Assembly (NCBI GenBank): GCA_033439265.1
Contig: JAVTVX010000009.1
Coordinates: forward strand, 5,011,609 to 5,075,608
Direction: 5' to 3'
DNA from: Dillenia suffruticosa
Taxonomy: Eukaryota > Streptophyta > Magnoliopsida > Dilleniales > Dilleniaceae
Length of the DNA stretch: 64,000 nucleotides
Shown here in pieces: positions 43,701-55,282 of the stretch (position 1 is the stretch's first letter; every line of letters begins with the position of its first letter). The position numbers and the translations under genes are program-made. The notes beneath the pieces were generated by a model. That model saw only the letters and a program-made list of their open reading frames with translations. It ran no database searches and was not told where the DNA came from.

Positions 43701-46616
43701 CTAGTTAGCTAAATGAACAAGCTGAGCCACGAACCGTCCATAAATGACTCAATTTAGTTGTAAACCTATCTGTCCCTATTAGGGTTTACCATTCTACACC
43801 TAGTGACAAAAGAAGTGAAATTTCACTACTGACTTAATGAATAGTATAGTGTTGACCGATCATACATATCCTGCTGTGTCCAGACATGATCCATTAGTGT
43901 TTGTAGACATTGAAATAGGAAATTGGTAAACCTATTTAGTTACCTTGTGGAAGTTGATGTTGTCATTGAAAGGAACGATGGAGTTAATCATACGATTAGC
44001 ACGAAGCCATGTCATTGTGTTCCGACAAACAGGAATGAGAATAAGAGCCATATTGAACTTCAAGGTCTCGGCAGCTCCCTTGGCAGTGCAAAGACAATAC
44101 CCCATGACTTGAAAAGCCTTTCTATGTCTATATTGTGTAAATTTCCAGGCAAACAGTGAAATGCATATTATAATCCACAATGCAACCACCCAAGCCATTC
44201 GCCAATAAGTTCGAAACAAAACCTCTATCTTCAACATAGGCTCCTTATCCGTTGAATAGGGCACGGTCCATGTTTGATCACTTATAAATGGTCTTGCTAA
44301 ATGACTTGCTTTGAAGAGAGTCTCTAGTTGAGAAAGCTGCAATTCAGAGATCAAATTTGGATAAAAAATTTAGTTCTGAAAATTTGGACGATTTTGAATG
44401 AACTTTTGTTGATTGTTACCTCAATGTAGCCTTTGTAGTCTGTGTCAAGCTCATGTATAACTAGAGCTGCATATTCTTCTGCTTCATCCTGTGATATAGC
44501 TAACTTGTTTGTAGTAGCACTCAACATGATAACCTGTGAAATGCTCAAGAATTAATGTAACTTGTCTAGACAACTCAAGTACACCAACTAAACAAAGTGC
44601 TTACACATAAGATACAGTTATGCGGAGTCACATATACAATGACCCCCCAGAAAACCAAACTCTGCCTTACGTAAAATTGTTAGAGTATGATTATCCTTAA
44701 GATCTGAAAAAATCACTGCTTATATATCTAGTATTGATCATAATTCACAAATTCATCTTGTAATCTTGGTAAGAAATTTTAGTAAGAAAGAAATTTTTAT
44801 CTTCATTTCCTATGTAAGATAAGCATTTAAACTCATCGGGGCTCTTGTCGAGTTTGCTTATGTACCCTTCCTGACTTGAACAGGATCAAGTCAAATGTAG
44901 TTCGAATAGAATTCAATCCAGCCGTGGGGAAAGCCCCCCCACACCCATTCCCCTGCAGAACTCTCCAGAAAAATAAAATTAAGGCCGGATCTCTCAACCA
45001 TGAAAACGTTCTGATCTATCTTCATCCGGGTCGCAAATTCTGTTTGTCGCATCACTACCTTGCCTCCGCCGTAAAGCAGGAAAAAATTAGCCCAAAGGGA
45101 AGGGAAGGGGCCACTTATATCAGAGAGAAAACTCCCAAAAAAAAATGTGACACCTAAAGAGTTTTTTTTTCATCATTTTTTTAAAATAATATACAAACAG
45201 ACAAAGAAGAAAATTACATAGTAAAGGGAGGCCGTATATGAGAAAACAGCACTCACAAAGGCTAGAGTAGAAGTTTGAAATCATGGAATTGAAATTAGTA
45301 GATTAAATTTTTGTGATTAACAAATAAACAACTGCAAATTGGAACTTTATTTACGAATTTTTAAATTTCCACTGAATTTCTATGCTTTCCTTGTATAATT
45401 ATATACAAGAATTAACTTAATTATATACTCTTTTTGTGATCTTGAGATTACGGTCTTAAGACTTGAAAACAACATTTTTATAAAAATGTAAGGCAAAGCC
45501 TGTGTATACATACGCCTTTCCTCCTCCTACCCTCGTACTAAAACGAGGAACACTTTGTGTACCAGTGAACCCGAACTTAATTATATGGTCATGCAAATTT
45601 CTACCATAAAGAGAACTCACCCATTTGATATTCAAAGTATGCCATGACTCTCCCAGACATATATATCAATTCTTCAAAATTTAATGAAAAATATTTAAAT
45701 AAAAAATTATGCAATAATTAGCCGTTACTATCTATACCCCACATTTTCATATATTTCTCTCATACTTACTTTTTCGCAGAACTTATTTTTTATTATTTTT
45801 TTTAAATCAAATCTATTGTATTTCATTGGAAGCAACCTTAATGGAAAGTATAATGCAGTATACGTAATTACAACAAGACCCACCTGCTTAATTTCCATTT
45901 CTGTGATGATCCCATCCATGTTTATGTCACACCTGCATAGAAAAACAGATAACTTCATTAATTATCCTAGAGAGAGAAAGAGAGAGAGAAGGGGGGAGAG
46001 AGAGAGAGAGTATACAAGTCAAAGAAAATTTGCAATCTAGAATGAAAACAGGGATTTGTAATCCGACACCAGAGATTATGAAGTTGCTCTTTTGTAATTT
46101 CATTGCTTGACAATGCACTTTTCCCTCTCAATGCTCTCAAAAGCTCATTAGCAAATTCTCGATTCTGTTGCATTCCTGCACATGGAGACGACGCCGTATT
46201 AAGTTCTGCCACAACGACGGCGTATTGAACCTTGCGGTATTTATCTGACAGTCTATGTTCTTACCGATGCAGAAGCCAAAATCAGAGGATTCAACAACGG
46301 GAACCGGACCGTACCCTGTTGAAGCCAACCTGTCGAACCGGTTTTCCACTTCTTCCCATTGCAAACCTCCGGCCGTCGCCTGATTGATGAATCTCAGCCG
46401 TTCAAGTGCTGATTCTGCCACCGACTTGACCCCATTTTCTGTCAAGTATCCGGTTCGACCACGGAGGACTGAACCGGGTTCGGTGTTTGGAAAATCGGTC
46501 CGAACCGCTGAGAAAACTAAAGGAACTATGCCATTGCAAAGAGCGGAGGATGAAGAAGTAGAAGATGTTGAAGATGATGGAGAAAGTGAAGAAGCAGAGA
46601 ATTCTTGTGTTTCCAT
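40713..46616 (-). CDS. RBOH: Respiratory burst oxidase homologue (NADPH oxidase)
   Basis: Fourteen exons, in transcript order: 46616-46265, 46175-46016, 45932-45884, 44533-44420, 44336-43944, 43227-42841, 42695-42600, 42506-42391, 42291-42189, 42086-41904, 41823-41692, 41578-41450, 41339-41261, 40822-40713, giving 800 residues. It transfers electrons from cytosolic NADPH through FAD and two haems to extracellular O2, making superoxide at the plasma membrane. Seen: Ser-rich N-terminus, EF-hands at 173-184 ([12 protein letters not shown]) and 217-228 ([12 protein letters not shown]), six-helix ferric-reductase region about 260-520 with haem His segments ([31 protein letters not shown]), FAD motif HPFSLTSAP (557-565), NADPH motif [11 protein letters not shown] (625-635), [11 protein letters not shown], and C-terminus FHKENY. 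The N-terminus is shorter than in most RBOHs. Intron 9 (42188-42087) needs a GC donor. Exon 11's donor side may add one residue compared with relatives. Closest in style to the RBOHE type, but the exact orthologue is not certain. Confidence 0.96.
45476..45580 (+). mobile_element. Possible SINE 3' fragment in RBOH intron 3
   Basis: TGTAAGGCAAAGCCTGTGTA, then TACGCCTTTCC, ACCCTCGTACTAAAACGAGG and a CACTTTGTGTACCAGTG phrase resemble the 3' part of widespread angiosperm SINEs of the Au type. A similar CTTTGTGCACCGGGGAGCAC phrase appears at about 9028-9050. The assignment is from memory of the family and tentative. Confidence 0.35.
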
Positions 46617-47104
46617 TGTTGAGAGAGAGAGAGAGAGAGAGAGATGTGTTATTGTTCTTGTAACAAAGTTTGCTCAAGTGTAATGTGGTATGGTTATTAA
46701 ACTTAGTTTAAAAAAATGAAAATAAAAGATAAATGGGTTTGTGGGCTTTTTTCTTTTTCGTGATTTATGAGAATATGGAAAAATATGAAGTATGTGAAGT
46801 AAGAAGTAAGGAAAATCTCATATAAGTTCACAATGTGGGCGTAGATGATGAAATGGTTTGGGTGTCTGTAACTAAAAGAAAGCGTGTGCTTTGGAAAGTT
46901 TTGTGCAAGGAGGGACAAGAGTTGGACAGGTGTTTGATTTGGTAAGAAATTAGATATATATGAGAGGAAGTTTAGTAGAAGAGGAATGGTGGGGGGGTTT
47001 TGTTGGAGGTGTAGAAGGTGGGATGGGAAGAGAGCAGGTAGGAGCTTGGAGAGCAAATCCACAACCCACAGCTGCATGCCATTTGTAACGAGAGATAGAG
47101 ATAG

Positions 47105-47139
<35 letters not shown>

Positions 47140-47200
47140 GTGTGGGCATTTATGGTCAAATGCTATAAAGAAGACATGTTTCTTGCATGGTCAAGTGAGC
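46617..47200 (-). promoter_or_regulatory. Upstream region of RBOH with GA/CT tracts
   Basis: On the coding strand, CT repeats occur just upstream of the start codon (46620-46644) and at 47111-47138. The first probably lies in the 5' UTR. No TATA box could be assigned with confidence. Open frames here are translations of the CT/GA repeats. Confidence 0.4.
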
Positions 47201-47629
47201 GGCAAATTTTGGATTGGTTGATGTTAGGAAAACAATCTTGTGACAAGTAATGCTGCTCTAACACATCACTCAACCTCCTAATTGAATGCCATTCAAGTCC
47301 ACTCTTATGTTTCCTTTTCTTCCTTTTTTTTCCATACATTTGACCTTTATTATAAATTAAGGTTTTAAAATAAATTTGACAGTTTTAACTAAAATTTGTG
47401 TTTAGATTCATGTTACACATTGGTTATTTTGTATACTACTTGGTGCTAATCCAAGAGAGATGATCTCTAGGGCCAACGATTGTGGAAAATACTATAGGAA
47501 TTCCTTAATTTTCTCTAATTCCTTTTAGAAAGTAAAGAGAATTTTTTGAGATACGGAGTATAAGCTGGAATTTAGCTTTAGGTGAGTTTTTAAACTAGAC
47601 ATTATCATCGATATCGATATTAGTTTATT

Positions 47630-47815
47630 TTTATACGAACGCCTGATTAATATAATAATTAGATACTGATATTTTTTAAATAAAATCTTGAATTTCAATT
47701 TTATATATGATGAAAACATGCATCAGAAAAGTTTTACATTTTAAAAATTTAATACAGTTCAAATCAGATTTAGTCAAGTTCAACTTGATTATCGGATATC
47801 GATAATTTATAAAAG
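47630..47815 (+). mobile_element. SINE
   Basis: Family body in an AT-rich form: TAAAATCTTGAATTTCAA, TCAAATCAGATTTAGTCAAG and TTGATTATCGGATATCG, ending ATTTATAAAAG. It closely resembles the copy at 51160-51345. Confidence 0.6.
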
Positions 47816-49109
47816 AAAATAGTTTATTTTATAATAAGGAAATTTGGTTCTCTTATGAAATTGAACGAAATCGAAAACATTGATCTCGACAATGAAGAGA
47901 GGTAACCTCATTGGGACATCCCCATTAAAGAATTCAAAACTTTCCACCTAAAAGTTATCCATTCTTTGTAACATACATGGTTTCTCTTTCACAACAATCA
48001 AAATTCTCACCAACTACACCTGAAAAGGTGAAGGGCTTTTTCAATTGCTTGGTGCAGATCATTAATCCCATTATGGTGCATTTGATACATCCTTCCCAAC
48101 CCAACAAATTTACATTGAGAAATTGGTCTTCACATGGTTCTAACTATTTTGAGTACAAATCTTAATAATCCACACCACCCTAATTAGCAAGCCTACGATG
48201 TTATCATGGTTGGGTATCAAACACAAGGCTGTTAACAACTCACATATGTTTTTAAGAAATTTCTATTTTCCTTGTTTTTGGGAGGCAAAAACTCGAGAAT
48301 TTTATAAGGAAGAGGAGAGACGGTATCAGTTGAACTATAACATATAGGTTTTGAAGGATGAACATTATAATTTTTAGTAAACAAACAATACCCATGAAAG
48401 ATTTACACATTGTTTCGAAAATCTTTAATAGAATTTCAAAAACTTTTAACCATATTTATTAAAATTAAATTAAATTATTTAGATTAAATTTTTGTTTTGA
48501 AATTCAAAAAACAGTTGCCCCTATCTTCTTCCTTTCGTCTTCGCCACCGGAAAAAAAAAAATTCCATCACTCCTCATTTTTCACGTCATTGTTTTGAGAC
48601 AACATTTTTTTTTATCTAAAATGGCGTCTTAATTTACTTTTACTGACGTTTAGGTTAAAAAATGTCGGTAAAAATATTTTTTTATGACCCTTTACTTAAA
48701 CGTCGAGAAAAAACATCGAAAGGCTTAGAATATTTGTAATGTTGAAGTCTTATTGATGGGTGCACTCAACACTTGTCAAGAAGCTTATTTTTTGTCTAAA
48801 TAAATATGAGCAATATTGCCATGCGTTGCAATAATTAAAATATTTTAATAAATAATTCTTATATTTTTAAATCGGCAATAAAAAAAATATAGAAATATCT
48901 ACTTAATTTTTCAAAATATACTTGATAAATATTACTAAGTTCCTTCAAAGACTTATTACAGAATACCAGAACACATTAAATTGAAGAATAAACTAAAATT
49001 ATTAAATTTCAAATTTATTTTTTTTAAAAAAATAATACAATATATAATTGTCAAATTATATTTATTTATGGAATTTTCGACACATCGTAAACCTATGTAT
49101 GATAAAAAT

Positions 49110-49222
49110 ATAAGTTGAAAGAATTTTATCTCTTAAAAATCTAAATCGATTTGAATCAGATTTAGTTGTTCATAACATGAATAATGGATATCGATGGTCT
49201 ATATTAATTAAAAAAAAAACCC
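49110..49222 (+). mobile_element. SINE 3' fragment
   Basis: TTTGAATCAGATTTAGTTG, then AATAATGGATATCGATGG and a 10-base A run match the 3' end of the copies at 47630 and 51160. Confidence 0.55.
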
Positions 49223-49861
49223 AAACAAATCATAACCTTTCAACCCACGCATTAAGGCCTAAAATAACCTTCCTTGATTTTTTTTTTTTTTTCCTTTACT
49301 TGTTTTTGCTAGGGTAACTGAAGTAACAATAGGTACCACTAGACATGAGCAAGGTTCTGATTTAAACCTTAATTGAACCAAAAGCAAACCTTATAAAACT
49401 AAATCAGAATTTTAAAAATGGTTTTATCCGACTTTTGAACTAAAATCGCTAAGCCATTGATTCGGTTTTGATTTTGAATCAGAATCAAGACTTGTAGAAG
49501 AAAGTTATGGAATCAAATTCAGGAATTGAATCGTGAAAATCAATAAAAAATTGTGAGAATTATAAAAATAAATAATACAAAAACCGTAAAAATTATAATG
49601 GAATCAAAACCACTCTAGAATAGGAGTATAAATATTTTCAAATTTTAAAACCGAAAGCAAAACTATCATTTGGTTCTAGTTTCAATATTTTTCCCTACTA
49701 ACCAAATTTATAAGTTCATATCCTATTCCTAGCCTTTAGCAATGTCAAGCTACTACATTCTTTTTTTTTTTTTTTAACAACCGGTATCCAAAATTTACCC
49801 AACTAATCCACCTATTACATTCTTTAAGCACTACAAAAATTCTACCTACTACAAATATTTA

Positions 49862-50750
49862 CACTACTAGAAAACGGACTTTTAGTGACGGAAAAATCCG
49901 TCGCTTCTGTCACTAAATCCATCACAAAAAGTGACCTCACTAATTTTCAGCAACGGATTAGTGATAGAAAAAATCCGTTGCTGATATTAGCGACGAAAAA
50001 AAATCCGTCACTGAAACCGAAAAAAAGAAACTGAAAAAAAAAACAGCGACGGACAGGGATCTATCGCTAATTTGAGTTATGAAAAAAGAAAATAAAGTGC
50101 AACCCATGCGCAAGGATAATGTGAGAGCACTCTAGCCACTTGACCAAACAAGTTATCTAACTATACTTTTTTTTTTACTTATTATCATAATTTCTTATTT
50201 CTTAATAATATTAAAATAATATAAAATTATAATTTATTATAAAATAATAAAATAATTTTATTATTAATTAAAATAAAATAATAAAAAATTTGAAAAAATA
50301 AAATAATATTATTCTTTGCAAAATAAAATAAAAATAATAAGAATTATTAAATAAAATTAAAAATTAAAAAATTAAAAATAAAGTTAAAAATAAAAAATAA
50401 AAAAATAAAAAAATCCGTTACTAATCCATCGGTAATCTGTCACTAATTTTCGGTCGCTAATCCGTCGTTAAAAGCTGTACATATAATCTTTTTATTTTTT
50501 TTCCTTCACCAATTCACTGGCGGAAGTTAGCGACGGAATATTTCTGTCGCTAAAAATTCCGTCGATAATTCGTCGCTAATAATTTTATAATTTTTTATAA
50601 TTTTTTTAAGGGTTTAGCGACGGAAATATTTCCGTTGCTAATCCTTCGGTATTGATTCTAACGTTAATTGGTCGCAAATCCGTCGTTATTACTGACGGAT
50701 ATTTTTTCGTCGATAATTTTTTATCGCTGAAACCGTATTTTCTAGTGGTG
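49862..50750. mobile_element. Non-autonomous CACTA (En/Spm) DNA transposon, complete ends
   Basis: The left end is CACTACTAGAAAACGG and the right end, read inward, is CACCACTAGAAAATACGG. A 3-bp target duplication TTA flanks it (49859-49861 and 50751-50753). Both subterminal regions carry many copies, in both directions, of a GCGACGGA(A)-type motif (for example TTAGCGACGGAAATATTTCC), as expected for transposase-binding repeats. The 889-bp interior is AT-rich and has no transposase ORF, so it would depend on an autonomous partner. A tRNA-like box pair lies at about 50095-50160. The ends vary slightly from a perfect inverted repeat (CACTAC versus CACCAC). Confidence 0.93.
50095..50160 (-). other. 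tRNA-like A/B-box segment inside the CACTA element
   Basis: The minus strand reads TTGGTCAAGTGGCTAGAGTG, a good tRNA A-box context, followed about 25 bases later by GCGCATGGGTTGCAC, a weak B-box. It may be a captured tRNA/SINE fragment or a chance resemblance. It is not a complete tRNA gene. Confidence 0.4.
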
Positions 50751-51159
50751 TTAGTTTATTTGAATGCCTTCAATATAATTTTGTAAATGATTTTAATTAA
50801 TCGAATTCCCTTTGTAGATGTTAGGTGAAGAAAAAAGTTACAATTTTACTTTTTCTTGGAAAATATATAGGTGTGGTAAGTTTATCCCTATTAATTAATT
50901 TCACTTATTTAGTTGCATGATAAATTTAAAAAAAAAAAAAGAAAAAGGTTCAAGAAGGGTATAATGCCAGGGATTCATTGAAATTTTAAAATAAATATAA
51001 TAAAAAATTAAGATAAAAAATAGGAAATTAAAAATGTAAATTTTGAGAGAAAAATGTGGAAAAGAGAAGTCATGGGTGATTATGAAGAAATTATTTGATT
51101 TTTGTTTCTTACAAAAAAAAAAAACTACATAGAGTTTATCCAAGAAGTCACCGTTGCCG

Positions 51160-51345
51160 ACGACTAATTGATCTAATAACCAGACAATAACATTTCTTAA
51201 ATAAAATTTTAGATTCAAGTTTTGTGTATAGAGAAAAAGAATGTTAAGAAAGTTTTATTCTTTAAGAATCCAATCCAACTTAAATCACATTTAGTCGAAT
51301 TTAAAATAGTTAACTGATACAGGTAATTTATAAAAAAAAATATAC
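51160..51345 (+). mobile_element. SINE
   Basis: Family body: TAAAATTTTAGATTCAAGTT, TCCAATCCAACTTAAATCAC, ATTTAGTCGAATTT and GATACAGGTAATTTATAAAA. Confidence 0.6.
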
Positions 51346-52554
51346 AAAAAGCTCATATAGTGCCCCTTTTCTTTTCTTTTTTTTTCACAAAAATCAACAT
51401 TTAAGACTATTATGAGAAACAAATACCGACACATTTAGAATTGCCATAAAATCATGTTCTCTTTTTAGTTATTCATAAGTTACTTTTTGTTGTTTGCATA
51501 GATGACTAGAATAATGGGCATAGGTTATACCTGTTCAATTTTATAAATTGGTTTCCAATGTGCCCCTTCAATAAAATTATATATAAAAAAAAATAACTTT
51601 AATAGGATTTGGGCCAACAAATGCCACATCTCATTGCATGGCTTGATTAGCTCTAGACTATAACAAAAGGAAAAATCTTAGTCTATGGAACCATATGCAA
51701 CATGGTAGTCTCCTTTGTTTAGTCGAAGGGCCAAGTTATTAATTTATGAGAAAGGCAAAGTGAAGCCGAGTACAATACCAAGAGGGTTTTTGGTTCGAAT
51801 TCATGAATTAAAATTGAATTTGAAATAAAAAATCATAAGAATCGAAATCAGAATCAAAATCCGATATCCCTTGTTTAGTTCAATTTTTAGAATTGATATG
51901 ATTTATTTGATTTATATATCTTTCGAAATAGAAATTATATAATTATCGATTATTTTTGATAAAAAATATTTTAATGATTTAAAAAGTTTTTTATTAAAAT
52001 CTTTCGGGGTAAAAAGTATTTAATAAAAGAATTGATTTTTTATGATAAAAAATGAATTTTTTATGATAAAAAATGTTTTATTAAAAAATATTTTCTCAGA
52101 TTTTTCCGTATTCTAATATTTTCTATATTTTTATAGGATGTTATTTTTCTGTATTATTTTATATCAATTTTAATTTATGTTTCTCCATTTCTATTTCGAT
52201 GCAAGCTGGCTGGAGTCTTAGTTGTAATGTTTTCTCTTCTGCAAACTCTCAAAATGGAAAAGCAAAGTTGTCTTCCAACTTTGATTCCAAGGGAAGAATA
52301 AGGAGAATTTGCTAGGGATATTAAACAATGACTACTTTTATATGATTTTTTTTCCTTCTAAGTCTCTATATACTACGTTTGTTCCACGTCCTGGAAAAAA
52401 TAAAAGAAGGATCTTCCTCTTTTATCCTCTTATTTGTAAATTTTAGTAGCATAATGCAGGATGGGAGTCATGTGAAGACCAAAGGGAGTGGCCTTTGGAA
52501 AGTCATACTTCACATATAATAAGTGCTCCATAGGATAATCCTTTGTATGGATTG

Positions 52555-52800
52555 GCATATGAATGTAGTGACACAATATTAAATTTTTTTGATTAAAATT
52601 TTAAATTCAAATTTTAAAAATAAAAAATAAGTTCAGGAAGAGACAATTCCTTAATTGATTTTCACAACTACTCGAACCAAAATTTAAGAATAAAAAAAAA
52701 GTATAAAAAGAGATGGTCTCTTGATTGAACGCTATAACTACTTGTATCAAATTATTCAGAATTCTGGATATCGGTTCTTAAGTAAAAAAAATAAAAAATA
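52555..52800 (+). mobile_element. SINE, probably two overlapping or nested 3' parts
   Basis: GATTAAAATTTTAAATTCAA is followed by AGGAAGAGACAATTCCTTAA. A closely similar passage then repeats (AAAAGAGATGGTCTCTTGAT), and the end is ATTATTCAGAATTCTGGATA, TCGGTTCTTAAG and an A run. Confidence 0.5.
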
Positions 52801-52839
52801 ATCTTCCATCCATTTGTCTAACTTAGCTCTTAAAACTTG

Positions 52840-53025
52840 TTGGCGTAGGTGGGATAAGTACCTTCGTCCCTTAACTAAGTTGAGAGTTCGACTTCCTCTT
52901 GGTACGAAAAAAATAATATTGGGAGACCCGTCTTCACAAAGTGGGTCCTATAACAGTCGATCCAGATTAATCGGGGTAAAACTCTAGATACTGGGTAATG
53001 ACCAAGTCATGATACCAAAAAAAAC
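52840..53025 (+). mobile_element. tRNA-derived SINE, near full length
   Basis: A-box-like TGGCGTAGGTGGGATAAGTA and B-box-like GAGAGTTCGACTTCCTCTTG are followed by TAATATTGGGAGACCCGTC, GTCGATCCAGATTAATCGGG, CTCTAGATACTGGG, AAGTCATGATACC and an A run. This copy best shows the family consensus and matches 7771-7968 and 16816-16995 over the whole body. Confidence 0.85.
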
Positions 53026-53316
53026 TTAGCTCCCAAGACCCAGACAAAGCCCATATAATCTCAACCCAAAACCTAAAGACATACAAAGAGAACAAATGGG
53101 TCAAATTTTATTCAATGTAACAACATAATATAATTAATTTTAAATTATATGTATTTAAACCGATCTTAATGATTTATCAATAATCAAATAAATAAAATAT
53201 TATGTTGACATATACTTAATTAAAATAAATTAATTCAATAAATCATGCAAACTTTTTATATGATTCTCGTCATTGTTCATTTCACTTAAACAGAGGGGGA
53301 GAGGGGGGAGAGGGGG

Positions 53317-53320
<4 letters not shown>

Positions 53321-53356
<36 letters not shown>
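53321..53356. repeat. (GA)n microsatellite
   Basis: About 18 GA units preceded by a G-rich purine tract. Confidence 0.95.
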
Positions 53357-53360
<4 letters not shown>

Positions 53361-53489
53361 TACATTAGATAAGTCCTCCCAATGTAATTGTTATGGTTAT
53401 TCATTTCTCTTAAATAAATAAAAAAACCACCTATTATTACCTTTAGCTCAAATTTGTAAAAGAAAGGAAAGAGGGGTAGGTCAACACTT

Positions 53490-53660
53490 GTTATCAAATA
53501 TTTTTATTCTTTAATTAGGTCGAAAGTTTAACTCTTTTTTAGTATAAAAAAAATATCGGAAGCTCCTTCCTTATAAAGTATATCTTATAATAATTAATGT
53601 TGATTAATTAAAATAAAATTTTGGATATCGAGTGCTGATATAATTATGGAAAAATAAAAA
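53490..53660 (+). mobile_element. SINE
   Basis: B-box-like TAGGTCGAAAGTTTAACTC, then ATATCGGAAGCTCCTTCCTT, TAATTAATGTTGATTAATTA and ATTTTGGATATCGAGTG with an A-rich end. A diverged member of the same family. Confidence 0.6.
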
Positions 53661-53924
53661 ACAAAGGAAAGGAGGCGTGGGGGTAGGCGAGGTTAGGCCC
53701 AAGGAGTAACTAGTTCATCGCACCACGGCCCAAGGAGGAGGGAGGGAGGGAGAGAGAGAGAGTTGAACTCTTCACTCACTTCCAAACAAACCAAGACAGA
53801 GAGAGTTGCGGGGTTGGTGAGCTTGAGGAAGAGGGACGAAAAGGACATCGCACTCAGAAAATGGGTCTTTTATTTTATTTTATTTTATTTTATTTTTATA
53901 ACCGTAGTTGGTCGAATTTGAATG

Positions 53925-53932
53925 TATAAATA
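53925..53932 (+). promoter_or_regulatory. Probable TATA box of the PSP gene
   Basis: TATAAATA about 30 bases before a purine-rich stretch that looks like a transcribed leader (53955-54018). The leader ends GAGAGAAG before a GTAACA donor, giving a 5'-UTR intron (54019-55274) spliced 8 bases before the ATG. Position and spacing support it, but no transcript evidence is available. Confidence 0.5.
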
Positions 53933-55282
53933 TGACAAATTACATCAGAAGAGAGATCGAAGGCAAGAAGCGAAGCGAAAGATCTAAACAACATACAGAC
54001 AGGAGAGACAGAGAGAAGGTAACAGAGAGGTTACAAAATCTTCTTTCTCACCCCTCATTTATGAATTTTCGTGCATTTCTGTAAATGGGTCTCCCTCTCT
54101 CTACTATTTTATTTTTGTTCCCGCCATTGTCGTTCTGTGTTTCAAAGTTATATTACTTCTGCAGATCCCTAGATCTTATTTTGTTTGGTTTTATTTGTTT
54201 CCTTCAAATTGTTCTGAATTTGCTTCTTTCTTTTGGGAGGGGGGGTTCTGCTTGGTTTTTAAGAAGGTTAAGAAAACTATACGTGAATAATGTTCTATTT
54301 CTGTGTTTTGCCCATGTTCTGTTCTATGAAAAGCTTGTATTGTTCAATTTTGCATGGATAGCTGAAGAGAAAGTACTTTGTTGCCGGGGGAATTAAGAGG
54401 ATATTGACATATATCAGATATTTTGAAAGCACAAAATAGTTTTCTTTGTAAGTTAGCCAAAGGCAATTTTTAGTCATACCCTGAAATAGGAAGCCGTGTT
54501 GTGATAACCCATCTGGTTTTTCTTTCTTTTAACCTCCGCCCTCATCCCTGTAAGGAATTCAACACGAATAAGGACTTGTTTGGATCCAAATTGTGTGATG
54601 GGCTAAATTTTGACCATAAATTTTATGTTGTTAATATGGGTTTTAACTGATTTAGCTTATAAAGTTTCTTAGGGTGGCCCTAGAGATCTAATATCTAATC
54701 TCGCTTGTGTAGTGATTTGAGGAGAGGTTGGATTTATGTGTGGGGTGAGGACCCCCCTTTTGTTTGGCTCAAATGCCTTTGGACAGAAAAAAAAAAAAAA
54801 GAAAAGATGATTGTTGTAAATGGTTTTATAAGTGCTATAATGTGACCCAGCAAAAAAAGGAAAGTGTGATGAAGTGCATCGTAGTAGAACCTATGAGCAA
54901 TATGGTTTCTCCTAATCCTAGAAATGCCCCCTCATGGTTATTACATAGCTTGATTATATTAAGTTTCAATGCTTTCATTTTCAACAAAAATCATATTTCT
55001 TATCAGTCTTTTTACTTGCAAATGCAAATGAAAACCCATTTCTTCCAATTGACAACCAAACAAATCCCCAGTGTTTTGCTTTGTTTAGTTCACTTTCTTG
55101 GTGAGTGTGGAATTCAATTGTTACTTGTGATGGTTGATTATAAATGCTTCAGCTGCATGCTTTGTTGGTTAGGCTTTGTGCTTTGACCGAATTTTGTGAT
55201 TTTCCTTATCTTGGTTTAATGCATTGGTGACTTGTGCATTTTCATACATTACAAAAGTTATTTGTTGGAAACAGTTGACTTG

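Larger units (their letters stand above)
47201..49861. other. Gene-free repeat-rich region
   Basis: AT-rich DNA with SINE copies at 47630-47815 and 49110-49222. Around 48600-48720 there are phrases such as TGACGTTTAGGTT and AAACGTCGAGAAAA that resemble transposon subterminal repeats, but no ends were found. No gene is supported. Confidence 0.55.
50754..53924. other. Gene-free region between the CACTA element and the PSP promoter
   Basis: AT-rich filler with several SINE copies and a GA repeat at 53321-53356. The stretch 51900-52200 is AT-rich with repeated TTTTATGATAAAAAATG-like phrases. Open frames are short and low in complexity. Confidence 0.55.

Noticed and set aside
44876-45157. 93-residue ORF inside RBOH intron 3
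   Set aside because: I first suspected an organelle ribosomal protein fragment, but no conserved motif could be matched. It is antisense to RBOH and within an intron.
46950-47168. ORFs upstream of RBOH on both strands
   Set aside because: Arise from GA/CT microsatellites (Arg-Glu or Ser-Leu runs).
50095-50160. A functional tRNA gene
   Set aside because: Only A-box-like and weak B-box-like segments are present. No complete cloverleaf could be drawn.
53820-54020. A short first coding exon for PSP
   Set aside because: The conserved protein starts at 55283 with a normal transit peptide and length, so the upstream exon is treated as 5' UTR.
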